The notes beneath the pieces were generated by a model that saw nothing but the letters and a program-made list of their open reading frames with translations, ran no database searches and was not told the DNA's origin. DNA of 46,060 bases, taken from positions 1 through 46,060 of the forward strand of contig JAFDWF010000195.1 of the NCBI GenBank assembly GCA_018268575.1, in the 5' to 3' direction. Within the stretch, counting starts at the first letter, position 1; the number at the start of each line of letters is the position of its first letter. Below are positions 34,056 to 42,413 of this stretch, one piece after another. A program made the position numbers and the translations under genes. The DNA comes from Actinomycetota bacterium. GTDB taxonomy: Bacteria; Actinomycetota; Thermoleophilia; Solirubrobacterales; 70-9.

Positions 34056-35014
34056 ATCGCGGCCGCCACCGCGGACCTCGCAGAGCGCCAGCACGGTGTG
34101 GTGACCCGCGCGCAACTGCAACGGTTGGGCCTATCGGACAACTTGGTCGACGGCTGGACTGGCGCCGGTCGCATCCACCGCGTGTTCCATGGCGTCTACG
34201 CGGTCGGTCGCCCGGGACTCGACGAGCGAGGGCGAATCCACGCGGCGGTGCTCGCCTGCCGCCCCGGCGCTGTTGCTTCCCATCGGAGCGCCGCCTATCT
34301 GCTCCGCATCGGGGAGCGCTCCCCTCGCGTCATCGACGTGATCCCTCCAAATCACGGAGGGCGTGCGATCCAAGGCGTCAAGGCGCACCTGGTGCCGCAT
34401 CCGGCGCCCTCCGAATGGAGCTACGCGCATGGGATCCCCTGCACCAGCCCGGCGCGGACGATCGTCGATCTGGCTGGGGTCTATGGAGAGGGGGAGCTAG
34501 GGGGCGCGGTCGAGCGAGCGGCGACGGAGCGGATGCTCGATCTCGCGGCCATTGACGCGATCCTCGAGAACGGGCCGCGACGGCGTGGGGTGCGTTGCCT
34601 GCGCCGGATCCTCGCGGCGTGGCGGCCGGTGGCGGAAACCGCCAAGCACGCGAACTTCCGCAGCCTCTTCGAGGCGAAGCTCCTGCCTTTGATCGCCGCC
34701 GCGGGATTGCCGCTGCCCAGCGTCAACGCACCCGTAAGAACCGCGGAGCGCACCCTCGAGGTCGACTTCCTCTGGGAGCACGAGCGCTTCGTCGTCGAGG
34801 CCACAGCCGTCGCCATCACGGGATCGAGGTCGCCTTCGACCGCGACCACCGGCGCACCCGCGAACTGATAGCCGCCGACTACCGCGTCCTCCGCGTCACC
34901 TGGCGCGAAGCGGAAAAGGAAGCGCCGGCCGTCTTTGCGGCCATTCGCCAAGAAATCACGCACCGCGGTCCCATAACCGGCGCGGCGAAGCGCGGCCCCA
35001 CTTTGCCCACCTAA
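34029..35014 (+). pseudogene. Frameshifted AbiEi/DUF559 protein gene
   Basis: Starting from ATG 34029 the frame encodes an AbiEi-type winged helix (ERQHGVVTRAQLQRLGLSDN, VFHGVYAVGRPGLDERGR), then GIPCTSPARTIVDLAG, and the beginning of DUF559 (VDFLWEHERFVVEA). At 34800-34805 the frame breaks: the original frame continues with unrelated sequence to a stop at 34868, while the +2 frame continues the domain with SRRHHGIEVAFDRDHRRTRE, YRVLRVTWRE to TAA 35012-35014. One missing base in GCC-ACAGC (from an expected GCCGACAGC, Glu-Ala-Asp-Ser) explains it. It is either a recent pseudogene or an assembly error. Without the frameshift the protein would be about 328 residues, like its intact relative at 24.1 kb. 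Confidence 0.85.
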
Positions 35015-35044
35015 ATGCCAGTGAGGTGGGCAAAGTGGGGCCGC
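34992..35044. terminator. 21-bp perfect stem-loop between the AbiEi/DUF559 pseudogene and rluB
   Basis: GCGGCCCCACTTTGCCCACCT (34992-35012) pairs at every position with the sequence at 35024-35044 across an 11-nt loop. The stop codon TAA (35012-35014) straddles the stem-loop junction and the rluB stop is 20 bp beyond, so it could terminate both convergent genes. It has no T-run. It is the longest uninterrupted stem in the window. Confidence 0.65.
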
Positions 35045-35063
35045 TCTCATGCCTGCGCCGGGA

Positions 35064-35768
35064 TCAGGAGGCGCCGTCGCCCCCCGCCGCCCGCAACCGC
35101 TCCACCTCCGCCTCACTCAACCTCCGCGCCTCGCCCTCCTTCAACCCCCCCAGCACCAGCGGCCCGAACCCGATCCGCTGCAGCGCCACCACCCGGTTGC
35201 CGACTGCCTCGACCATCCGGCGCACCTGGCGGTTGCGGCCTTCACGGAGGACGATCTCGATCTCCCGCTCGCCTACTGGGCGCACCTGCGCCGGGGCCGT
35301 CGGTCCGTCCTCCAGCTCGACCCCCTCGCGCAGCCGCGCCAGCTCGCGCTTCGCCGGCCGGCGCGCCAGCTGCGCCCGGTAGGTCTTCGCCACTTCGTAG
35401 CGGGGATGGGTCAGGCGGTTCGCCAGCACCCCGTCGTTGGTCAGCAGCAGGAGGCCGGTCGAGTCGGCGTCGAGGCGTCCCACCGGGTAGAGGCGCGCCC
35501 CCGAGTCGACCAGCTCCACCACCGCCCGCCGCGCGCCCGGCTCGCGTGCCGTCGACACCACCCCGGCCGGCTTGTTGACGGCCCAGACCTCGCGCGCCTC
35601 GGCGCCGACCGGCGCCCCGTTCACCCGCACGTCGTCGCCGTCGCCGACATCGCGGGCCGGGTCGGTCACCACCTCGCCGGCGACCGTCACCAGCCCCTTG
35701 GCGATGATCTCCTCGGCTTTGCGGCGCGAGGCGACGCCGCCGTGGGCGAGGTATTTGGCGAGGCGCAT
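35064..35768 (-). CDS. rluB: 23S rRNA pseudouridine synthase, RluB/RsuA family
   Basis: The enzyme isomerises a uridine of large-subunit rRNA. The 234 residues comprise an S4 RNA-binding domain (1-60, RLAKYLAHGGVASRRKAEE) and the catalytic domain with VNKPAGVVST and GRLDADSTGLLLLTNDG, whose Asp is the catalytic residue. RNRQVRRM follows near 180. A Glu/Arg-rich C-terminus ends the protein. It is 9 nt after scpB; scpA-scpB-rluB is a widespread gene order. Confidence 0.94.
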   Translation of the reverse strand: MRLAKYLAHGGVASRRKAEEIIAKGLVTVAGEVVTDPARDVGDGDDVRVNGAPVGAEAREVWAVNKPAGVVSTAREPGARRAVVELVDSGARLYPVGRLDADSTGLLLLTNDGVLANRLTHPRYEVAKTYRAQLARRPAKRELARLREGVELEDGPTAPAQVRPVGEREIEIVLREGRNRQVRRMVEAVGNRVVALQRIGFGPLVLGGLKEGEARRLSEAEVERLRAAGGDGAS

Positions 35769-35777
35769 CGGGCGCCG

Positions 35778-36347
35778 CTACTCGGCGCGCTGTTCGCCGG
35801 CCTTCAGCAGCCGCTCGCGCAGCTCGCGTTCGTCCTCCGGGGTCGGGTCGAAGCGCGAGGGGTCGGGCAGGTCCTCGATGCCGCCAAGGCCGAAGAGGCG
35901 TTCGAAGAGCTCCGAGGTCTTGAAGATCGCGGCGCCGAACTGGGAGCGTCCCGACTCCTCGATCAGGCCGCGGTCGGCCAGCGTCTGCACCGCCGACTCG
36001 GAGCTGACGCCGCGGATGCGGGCGATCTCCGGGCGGGAGACCGGCTGCAGGTAGGCGACGATGGCGAGGGTCTCGGCCTGGGCCGGGGTCAGCGGCGGGG
36101 TGCGCGGTTTGGCCAGCAGGCGGCGGGCCGCCATCTCACTCGCGGGGTCGCTGGCGAGGGCGAAGCCGCCGCCGACCACCCGCAGGGTGAGCCCGCGCTT
36201 GCCCTCGGCGAAGTCTTCGGAGAGGAGCTCGATCGCCTCGGCGACCTGGCCCTCGGTCGCCTCGGTCGCCGCAGCGAGGTCGCCGATGCTGACCGGATCC
36301 GGAGAGAGGAAGAGCAGCGCTTCGACCGTGCGCGAGAGGTCGTTCAC
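35778..36347 (-). CDS. scpB: Segregation and condensation protein ScpB
   Basis: ScpB is a dimeric winged-helix partner of the Smc-ScpA condensin. The 189 residues show the opening VEALLFLSPDPVS, two winged-helix domains (about 1-85 and 86-165) and the conserved TLAIVAYLQPVSRPEIARIRGV at 103-124 with RGLIEESGRS after it. The GTG at 36345-36347 overlaps the scpA stop by 4 nt (GTGA), so the two subunits are translationally coupled. No smc gene is in the window. Confidence 0.95.
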   Translation of the reverse strand: MNDLSRTVEALLFLSPDPVSIGDLAAATEATEGQVAEAIELLSEDFAEGKRGLTLRVVGGGFALASDPASEMAARRLLAKPRTPPLTPAQAETLAIVAYLQPVSRPEIARIRGVSSESAVQTLADRGLIEESGRSQFGAAIFKTSELFERLFGLGGIEDLPDPSRFDPTPEDERELRERLLKAGEQRAE

Positions 36348-37081
36348 GCCGCCGCCACCCCGTTGCCGCGCTTCACCCGGATCGGACCGAAGGTCTCGGT
36401 CTGCTCCCAGGTCACCTCGCCTTTGCGGTAGAGCTCGAGCAGGGCGAAGACGGTGACCGCCTGGGTCAGCCGGTCCTCCCCGCCGAACTCCTCGTCGAAG
36501 TCGAAGCTCGACTTGGCGGTGAGCGCGTCGCGGAGGACGCGGAGGCGTCGCTGCAGGGAGACGGTCGGGCGGATGTGGGAGACGTCGACTTCCTCCGGCT
36601 CGCGCAAAAGGTCGCCGATCGCCGCACCGAGGCGGGCCGGGTCGTAGACGGCGACCGCCGCGTCGACGGCGACGCGGCGCAGGTGGGCGGGGAGCGGCGC
36701 CGAGCGGTAGAGGTAGCCGCGCTGGGACTCGAAGCGGTCGGCGAGGACGGCGGAGGCGTCGCGGTAGCGGCGGTACTCGAGCATCCGCGCAAGGAGCTCC
36801 TCGACCGCCTCCTCGGGCTTCAGCGGCTCGAGGCCCTCCTCCTCGCGCGGCAGCATGAGGCGCGACTTCAGCTCCAGCAGGGAAGCGATCAGGACGAGGA
36901 ATTCGGTGGCGACCTCGAGGTCGAGCTCACCCCGCCGTTCGAGGTGGTCGACGTAGGAGACGACGACCTCGCCGAGCTGCAGCTCGAGCAGGCTGACCTC
37001 CTCGCGCAAGACGATGGCGAGGAGGAGGTCGAAGGGCCCGGCGAAGACGTCGAGGTCGAGGTCCAGATCGGCGACTGGCAT
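36344..37081 (-). CDS. scpA: Segregation and condensation protein ScpA
   Basis: ScpA is the kleisin that bridges the Smc heads. The 245 residues begin with the family signature FAGPFDLLLAIVLREEVSLLE (from about 13), continue with YVDHLERRGELDLEVATEFLVLIASLLELKSR and end with a winged helix (VFALLELYRKGEVTWEQ). The ATG at 37079-37081 is preceded by TAGGCT at 6 nt. The 193-bp gap to trpS holds that site and a dispersed palindrome, so scpA-scpB-rluB is probably transcribed separately from trpS. Confidence 0.95.
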   Translation of the reverse strand: MPVADLDLDLDVFAGPFDLLLAIVLREEVSLLELQLGEVVVSYVDHLERRGELDLEVATEFLVLIASLLELKSRLMLPREEEGLEPLKPEEAVEELLARMLEYRRYRDASAVLADRFESQRGYLYRSAPLPAHLRRVAVDAAVAVYDPARLGAAIGDLLREPEEVDVSHIRPTVSLQRRLRVLRDALTAKSSFDFDEEFGGEDRLTQAVTVFALLELYRKGEVTWEQTETFGPIRVKRGNGVAAA

Positions 37082-37087
37082 CGAATC

Positions 37088-37093
37088 AGCCTA
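37088..37093 (-). promoter_or_regulatory. -10 hexamer TAGGCT of scpA
   Basis: TAGGCT on the minus strand ends 6 nt before the scpA ATG. Confidence 0.5.
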
Positions 37094-37216
37094 GAGAGGC
37101 CCCTAGACGTCGCAATCGCGTTTACGCGCTATTTGCGAGGGGCGCCTGGGTTGATCTGGGGCGTGCTCCGGCGGATTGGGAAGGGATCGGGGCCTGTCGG
37201 CGGGACACCAAAGGGA

Positions 37217-37257
37217 CCCGGCCTTCTCGGAGGCGGGTCGCCTCCGAGAAGGCCGGG
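37217..37257. terminator. 19-bp stem-loop after trpS (dispersed repeat, copy 2)
   Basis: CCCGGCCTTCTCGGAGGCG (37217-37235) pairs perfectly with CGCCTCCGAGAAGGCCGGG (37239-37257) across GGT. It lies 17 bp downstream of the trpS stop, where a terminator would be. The left arm and the bases before it recur at 16391-16413, with one arm change (T to C) that is matched in each partner arm. Confidence 0.65.
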
Positions 37258-37274
37258 ACGGGGGAGAGCGTCGA

Positions 37275-38273
37275 TCAGCAGCCGAACCCCATCCGCGCCC
37301 GCACCTCGGCGATCGTCAGCGCGGCGATCGCGCGTGCCTTCTCCGCCCCGGCCGCGAGCGTCGCCTCCAGCGCCGCCTCGTCCGGGCGCAGCTCCTCGTA
37401 GCGCTCGCGCACCGGCCCGAGCAGCTCGACCACCCCGTCGGCCACAGCCCGCTTGAAGTCGCCGTAACCGACCCCGTCGAAGTCGGCTTCGACCTCCGCC
37501 CGCCCGGTCCCCCGCGCCACCGCGAGGATGTCGATCAGGTTCGTCACGCCCGGCTTGTCCGCCGCGGCCCGCACCTCGTGCCCGGAATCGGTCACCGCCG
37601 AGCCGACCTTCTTGCGGATCGCCTTCTCGTCGTCGAGCACCAGCACCGTCCCCTGCTCGGTCCCGCCGGTCGTCGACATCTTCGTCTCCGGCTCCTGCAG
37701 GTCCATGATCCGCGCGCCGACCTCGGGCACGACCAGCTCCGGCACCACCAGCGTCTCGCCGAAGCGCGCGTTGAAGCGCCGCGCGATCTCCCGCATCAGC
37801 TCGACGTGCTGGCGCTGGTCGTCGCCGACCGGCACCTCGGTCGCCCGGTAGGCGAGCACGTCGGCCGCCATCAGCACCGGGTAATAGAAAAGCGCCGCCG
37901 AGGCCAGCTCGCGCGCTTTGCCGACCTTTTCCTTGAACTGGGTCATGCGGTCGAGGTCACCGTGGGAGGTCACCGCCGAAAGCAGCCAGGTCAGCTCGGT
38001 GTGCTCGCGCACGTCGGACTGGCGGAAGAAGATGCAGCGCTCCGGGTCGAGCCCGGCGGCGAGCAGGATCGCCGCCGTGTCGAGCACCCGCTCGCGCAGG
38101 TCGGCGGGGTCGTAGGGGACCGAGATCGAGTGCAGGTCGACGACGCAATAGAGCGCCGGATCGCCGCGATCCTGGCCCTCGACGTACTGGCGGATCGCGC
38201 CGATGAAGTTGCCGAGGTGCTTGCGGCCGGTCGGCTGGATGCCGGAGAAGATGATCGGGCGCGGGTCAGCCAT
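37275..38273 (-). CDS. trpS: Tryptophanyl-tRNA synthetase
   Basis: TrpS charges tRNA-Trp. The 332-residue class I synthetase has the HIGH-equivalent TGRKHLGN at 15-22, SGIQPTG before it and the KMSKS loop as KMSTT (about 199-203), a form common in actinobacteria. GDDQRQHVELMREIA and MDLQEPE surround it. A TAGGGT hexamer ends 9 nt before the ATG. It is divergent from ku. Confidence 0.96.
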   Translation of the reverse strand: MADPRPIIFSGIQPTGRKHLGNFIGAIRQYVEGQDRGDPALYCVVDLHSISVPYDPADLRERVLDTAAILLAAGLDPERCIFFRQSDVREHTELTWLLSAVTSHGDLDRMTQFKEKVGKARELASAALFYYPVLMAADVLAYRATEVPVGDDQRQHVELMREIARRFNARFGETLVVPELVVPEVGARIMDLQEPETKMSTTGGTEQGTVLVLDDEKAIRKKVGSAVTDSGHEVRAAADKPGVTNLIDILAVARGTGRAEVEADFDGVGYGDFKRAVADGVVELLGPVRERYEELRPDEAALEATLAAGAEKARAIAALTIAEVRARMGFGC

Positions 38274-38282
38274 ACGAGGCCA

Positions 38283-38288
38283 ACCCTA
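38283..38288 (-). promoter_or_regulatory. -10 hexamer TAGGGT of trpS
   Basis: TAGGGT on the minus strand ends 9 nt before the trpS ATG, in the 115-bp region divergent with ku. Confidence 0.4.
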
Positions 38289-38376
38289 ATTTCTCGCTCG
38301 TATCGTCGCGCCGAGGGGTGCTCCGCAAGTTCCCTGCCGCCCCAAATTGGTTACTTGCGCCCACGCGCACGGCTGG

Positions 38377-38382
38377 AACAAT
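38377..38382 (+). promoter_or_regulatory. Promoter of ku: TTGCGC, 16 bp, AACAAT
   Basis: AACAAT ends 6 nt before the ku ATG at 38389. TTGCGC (38355-38360) is 16 bp upstream of it and could be the -35. This is the only -10 in the set with a plausible -35 partner. Confidence 0.4.
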
Positions 38383-38388
38383 CTCCGC

Positions 38389-39300
38389 ATGGCAAGAGCG
38401 ATCTGGTCCGGCTCGATCAGCTTCGGGCTGTTGAACGTCCCGGTGCGCATGTACAGCGCCGTCGCCCGGCGCAACATCGCCCTGCGCGAGATCCGCGCCT
38501 CCGACTCCTCGCGGATCAAACACCGTCGCGTCGCCGAGGGCACCGACGAAGAGGTCCCCTACGAGGAGATCATCAAAGCCTACGAGCTGACCCCGGGCCA
38601 GTACGTGCCGCTGACGAAGGAGGAGATGGGCGCGCTGGCGCCGGAGAAGACGCGGGCGATCGAGGTCCAGGACTTCGTCGACCTCGACGAGATCGACCCG
38701 ATCTACTTCGACAGCCCCTACTACCTCGGCCCCGCCGACGGCGCCGAGAAAGCCTACGGGCTGCTGGCGAAGGCGATGCAGGCCTCGGGCAAGGTGGCGA
38801 TCGCCCACTTCGTCCTGCGCAACAAAGAGAACCTGGCGGCGATCCGCAGCGACGGCAACGTGCTCACCCTGACCACGATGCGCTTCGCCGACGAGGTCGT
38901 GCCGGTCGCCGAGCTCGACATCCTCCCCGAGAAAGTGCAGCAGCCGGCCAAGAAGGAGCAGGAGATGGCCGAGCAGCTGATCGAGTCGCTCTCCACCGAC
39001 TTCGAACCAAGCGCCTACCGCGACGAGTACCGCGAGCAGCTGCTGGCGCTGATCGAACGCAAGGCGGAAGGGAAGGAGATCACCGCCGCCGAGGCGGAGA
39101 CGCCGAAGGCGACCAAGGCCCCCGACCTGATGGCGGCGCTGGAAGAATCGATCGCCGCAGCCCAGGGCAAGGGCGGCGCGAAAGCCAAGGCGAAATCGAA
39201 AACGTCGCGCCAGAAGACCGCCGCCAAAGCGAAAAAAGCCGCCAAGAAATCGCCCGAGAGCGCCAAAAAAGGCGCGCGGGCGAAATCGAAAACGAAATAG
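38389..39300 (+). CDS. ku: Non-homologous end joining protein Ku
   Basis: Bacterial Ku is a homodimer that encircles broken DNA ends and recruits LigD. The start ATG 38389 gives MARAIWSGSISFGLLNVPV, the family N-terminus. The core (about 1-235) includes YYLGPADGAEKAYGLL, MRFADEVVP and the region EMAEQLIESLSTDFEPSAYRD. Residues about 250-303 form a tail rich in Lys and Ala (repeated KAKAKSK- and KKAAKK-like units), as in actinobacterial Ku proteins where the tail binds DNA. The ligD-type polymerase gene follows after 7 nt. 303 residues in all. Confidence 0.96.
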   Translation: MARAIWSGSISFGLLNVPVRMYSAVARRNIALREIRASDSSRIKHRRVAEGTDEEVPYEEIIKAYELTPGQYVPLTKEEMGALAPEKTRAIEVQDFVDLDEIDPIYFDSPYYLGPADGAEKAYGLLAKAMQASGKVAIAHFVLRNKENLAAIRSDGNVLTLTTMRFADEVVPVAELDILPEKVQQPAKKEQEMAEQLIESLSTDFEPSAYRDEYREQLLALIERKAEGKEITAAEAETPKATKAPDLMAALEESIAAAQGKGGAKAKAKSKTSRQKTAAKAKKAAKKSPESAKKGARAKSKTK

Positions 39301-39307
39301 GCCACCC

Positions 39308-40228
39308 GTGGCGTCGGGCCGCCAAGTCGAGATCGAAGGGCGTGAGCTGAAGCTCACCAACGTCGACAAGGTGCTCTACCCGCAGAGCGGCTTCACCAAG
39401 GGCGAGATGATCGACTACTACGCCTCGGTGGCGCCGGCGATGATCCCCCACCTGAGCGGTCGCGCGGTCACCCTGCGGCGCTTCCCGGAAGGGGTCGAGG
39501 ACCTCGATGCGGCGTTCTTCGAGAAGCGCTGTCCCAAGCACCGGCCGAAATGGGTGAAGACGGCGAACGTCGAAGCCGGCCCGCGGGCCGGGAAGATCGA
39601 GTTCTGCGTCTGCGACTCGCTGCCGACGCTGGTCTGGATGGCGCAGCTGGCGACCGTCGAGTTCCATCCCTCACTGTCGGTGGCGCGGGCGCCGAAACGG
39701 CCGACCGTGCTCGCCTTCGACCTCGACCCCGGCCCGCCCGCCGACATCGTCGACTGCTGCCGGGTGGCGCTGCGGCTGCGCGACATGTTCGGCCACTTCG
39801 GCGTGCAGTCGTTTCCCAAGACCTCGGGCTCGAAGGGGATGCAGGTCTACATCCCGCTGAACTCCAAGAAGGTGAACTACGAGATCACCAAACCGTTCGC
39901 CAAAGCGATCGCCCAGCTGCTCGAGAAGCAGACCCCCGACGAGGTCATCTCGACGATGAAGAAGGTCGACCGCGAGGGCAAGATCTTCGTCGACTGGTCG
40001 CAGAACCACCAGCGCAAAACGACCGTGGCCGTCTACAGCCTGCGGGCGCGCGAACGCCAGACGGCGTCCACCCCGGTGACCTGGGACGAGGTCGCCGAGA
40101 CCGCCGACTCCGGCGACAAGGACAAGCTGGTCTTCGAGGCCGGCACGGTGATCGAGCGGGTCGAGCAGCACGGCGACCTGTTCGCGCCGGTGCTCGAGCT
40201 CGAGCAGGAGCTGCCGGACCTCCTCTAG
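39308..40228 (+). CDS. Stand-alone LigD-type NHEJ polymerase (PolDom)
   Basis: The 306-residue protein is the archaeo-eukaryotic primase-type polymerase domain of LigD, which fills gaps and adds ribonucleotides at ends during NHEJ. The catalytic aspartates are in FDLDPGPP (Asp138, Asp140) and FVDWSQN (Asp229); the substrate-binding motif SGSKGMQVYIPL is at 173-184 and EFHP at 118-121. No ligase or phosphoesterase domain is attached and none is adjacent, so the ligase must be encoded elsewhere. The GTG at 39308 follows ku by 7 nt, so the two are certainly co-transcribed. The stop is 4 bp from the end of the convergent GNAT gene. Confidence 0.94.
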   Translation: MASGRQVEIEGRELKLTNVDKVLYPQSGFTKGEMIDYYASVAPAMIPHLSGRAVTLRRFPEGVEDLDAAFFEKRCPKHRPKWVKTANVEAGPRAGKIEFCVCDSLPTLVWMAQLATVEFHPSLSVARAPKRPTVLAFDLDPGPPADIVDCCRVALRLRDMFGHFGVQSFPKTSGSKGMQVYIPLNSKKVNYEITKPFAKAIAQLLEKQTPDEVISTMKKVDREGKIFVDWSQNHQRKTTVAVYSLRARERQTASTPVTWDEVAETADSGDKDKLVFEAGTVIERVEQHGDLFAPVLELEQELPDLL

Positions 40229-40232
40229 GCCC

Positions 40233-40874
40233 TTAGGGATCGAAGCGGCCGTGGGCCGCGGGGGGCGCGCTGCCGCCGGGGCCGCGCCACATCTGCGTGC
40301 CGCTGAGGCTGGCGATCAGCTCGACCTCGTGCGTCGGGCGGAAGCCGAGGCGTTCGTAGCGGGGGACGTTGCCGGGGTTCGAGGACTCGAGGAAGGCGGC
40401 CGCGGGCGGGTCGCCGGCGTCGATCTCCTCCAGGCAGGCGGCGACCAGTCCCATCCCGTGCCCCTGGCCGGCGTGGTCGGGATGGGTCGCGAGCAGGCTG
40501 AGGTAGTAGTGCGGCGGCTCGCGCGGGTGGTTGCGCTCGAAGGCGTCGAGCATCTCCATCACCCGCGCGCCCGACTCCGGCCCACACGCCTCGGCGACGA
40601 CGCCCGGCAACCGCTCCTCGTCGGCAGGCGACATTTCCGGCGCGCCGGGCGGGATCCAGAGCGCGACCGCCTCGACCTCGCCGGTGACCCGCAACCAGCC
40701 GAGGTCGAGCGCCGCTGCGGCGAAGAAGCCGAAGACCGTCGCCAACGCCGCCAGCTTGCGCTCCCGCCCGGCGGCCTCGAAGGCCCAGCCCCAGAGCGGA
40801 TCGTGCTCGAAGGCGAGCGCCAGCGCCGCGCCGATCCTCGGCAGGTCCTCCTCGGTCGCCAGGCGCGCGCTCAT
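40233..40874 (-). CDS. GNAT-family N-acetyltransferase
   Basis: The 213-residue protein has the GNAT fold: an N-terminal LATEEDLPRIGAALALAF, the acetyl-CoA pyrophosphate-binding motif LLATHPDHAGQGHGMGLV at about 125-142 and NPGNVPRYERLGFRPTHE at the end. The substrate is not predictable from the sequence. It starts 12 nt after gcvPB, so it is read at the end of the glycine cleavage operon; there is no sign that it acts in that pathway. A Pro/Gly-rich tail follows the domain. Confidence 0.88.
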   Translation of the reverse strand: MSARLATEEDLPRIGAALALAFEHDPLWGWAFEAAGRERKLAALATVFGFFAAAALDLGWLRVTGEVEAVALWIPPGAPEMSPADEERLPGVVAEACGPESGARVMEMLDAFERNHPREPPHYYLSLLATHPDHAGQGHGMGLVAACLEEIDAGDPPAAAFLESSNPGNVPRYERLGFRPTHEVELIASLSGTQMWRGPGGSAPPAAHGRFDP

Positions 40875-40886
40875 ACGCGCAGCTTC

Positions 40887-42413
40887 TCAGGCGAGCGTCT
40901 GCCGGACGACGGGTTTGCGGGTGGCGCGCACCTCGTCCAGCCTCCGCACCGGGGTCGAGTAGGGAGCGTTCCTGGCGATCTCGGGGTCGGTCTCGGCCTC
41001 GGCGAGGATCTCCTCGATCGCGTCGGCGAAGGCGTCGAGGCTCTCCTTCGTCTCGGTCTCGGTCGGCTCGACCATCAGCGCCTCGTCGACCAGGAGCGGG
41101 AAGTAGACGGTCGGCGGGTGGAAGCCGAAGTCGAGCAGCCGCTTCGCCAGGTCGAGCGTCGCCAGGCCGAGCTCGTTCTTCAGCGGCCGCCCGGAGAGGA
41201 CGAACTCGTGCATGCAGTGGCGGTCGAAGGCGACCGGCAGCCGCTCCCCGGCGCACCCCTCGGCGAGCCGCGCCTTCAGGTAGTTGGCGTTCAGCACCGC
41301 CGTCTCGGAGGCCTCCGCCAAGCCGTCGGCGCCGAGGCTGAGGATGTAGGCGTAGGAGCGCACGAAGACGCCGAAGTTGCCCTGAAACCCGCGCAGCCGG
41401 CCGATCGACTTCGGCCGCTCGAAGTCGAGGTCGAAGCTCGCCCCGTGCCCGCCCGAGCCCTCGCGCCGCACCACCTGCGGCCGCGGCAGGAACGGCTCGA
41501 TCCGCTCGGACACCGCGATCGGCCCCGCCCCCGGCCCGCCGCCGCCGTGCGGCTGGCTGAAGGACTTGTGCAGGTTCAGGTGGACGATGTCGAAGCCCAT
41601 GTCGCCGGGCCGCGTCTGGCCCATGATCGCGTTCAGGTTCGCGCCGTCGTAGTAGAGCGTCCCGCCCGCCGCGTGGATCAGCGCCGCGATCTCCTCGATG
41701 TTCTCGTCGAAGAGCCCGAGCGTGTTCGGGTTGGTCAGCATCAGGCAGGCGATCTGGTCAGGGTCGGCGGCGATCTTCGCCCGCAGGTCGTCCATCTCCA
41801 CCCCGCCGCGCTCGTTGGTGGCGACCTTGACCACTTCGTAGCCCGCCATCGTCACCGAGGCCGGGTTGGTCCCGTGCGAGGTGTCCGGAGCCAGCACCTT
41901 GGTCCGCACCTCGCCGCGGTCGGCGTGGAAGGCGCGGGTCAGCAGCAGGCCGGCAAGCTCGCCGTGGGACCCGGCCGACGGCTGCAGGCTGACGCTAGGC
42001 AGGCCGCAGATCTCCGCCAGGCTCGCCTGTAGGAGGTACATCAGCTCGAGCGCGCCTTGGGCGCGGCGCGGGTCCTGCGCCGGGTGCAGGCGGGCGTGCC
42101 CGGGCAGCGCCGCCACCCGCTCGTTCAGGCGCGGGTTGTGCTTCATCGTGCAGGAGCCGAGCGGGTAGAAGCCCGAGTCGAGATCGAAGTTGCGGCGGGA
42201 GAGGCGGTTGTAGTGGCGGACGATCTCCGGCTCGGCGACCTCAGGGAGGTTCGGCGGCTCGTCGCGCAGGAGGTTCGCCGGGATCAGCTCGGAGATCGGC
42301 GTCTCCGGCACCCCCGCGGCGGCGATCACCGCCGCGCGCCGACCGCTCTTCGACTTCTCGTAGATCGTCGTCGCCCGTTCGCGCTGCATCGGTGCCCCGG
42401 CGAGCGGGCTCAC
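40887..42413 (-). CDS. gcvPB: Glycine dehydrogenase (decarboxylating) subunit 2
   Basis: With GcvPA this forms the two-subunit P protein, which decarboxylates glycine and passes the aminomethyl group to the lipoyl arm of GcvH. The 508 residues include LGSCTMKHNPR, LQPSAGSHGEL, DTSHGTNPAS and the PLP-binding lysine in VHLNLHKSFSQPHGGGGPG. The C-terminus has VEPTETETKESLD. The GTG at 42411-42413 overlaps the gcvPA stop by 4 nt (GTGA). Fold-type I PLP enzyme; identification secure. Confidence 0.97.
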   Translation of the reverse strand: MSPLAGAPMQRERATTIYEKSKSGRRAAVIAAAGVPETPISELIPANLLRDEPPNLPEVAEPEIVRHYNRLSRRNFDLDSGFYPLGSCTMKHNPRLNERVAALPGHARLHPAQDPRRAQGALELMYLLQASLAEICGLPSVSLQPSAGSHGELAGLLLTRAFHADRGEVRTKVLAPDTSHGTNPASVTMAGYEVVKVATNERGGVEMDDLRAKIAADPDQIACLMLTNPNTLGLFDENIEEIAALIHAAGGTLYYDGANLNAIMGQTRPGDMGFDIVHLNLHKSFSQPHGGGGPGAGPIAVSERIEPFLPRPQVVRREGSGGHGASFDLDFERPKSIGRLRGFQGNFGVFVRSYAYILSLGADGLAEASETAVLNANYLKARLAEGCAGERLPVAFDRHCMHEFVLSGRPLKNELGLATLDLAKRLLDFGFHPPTVYFPLLVDEALMVEPTETETKESLDAFADAIEEILAEAETDPEIARNAPYSTPVRRLDEVRATRKPVVRQTLA

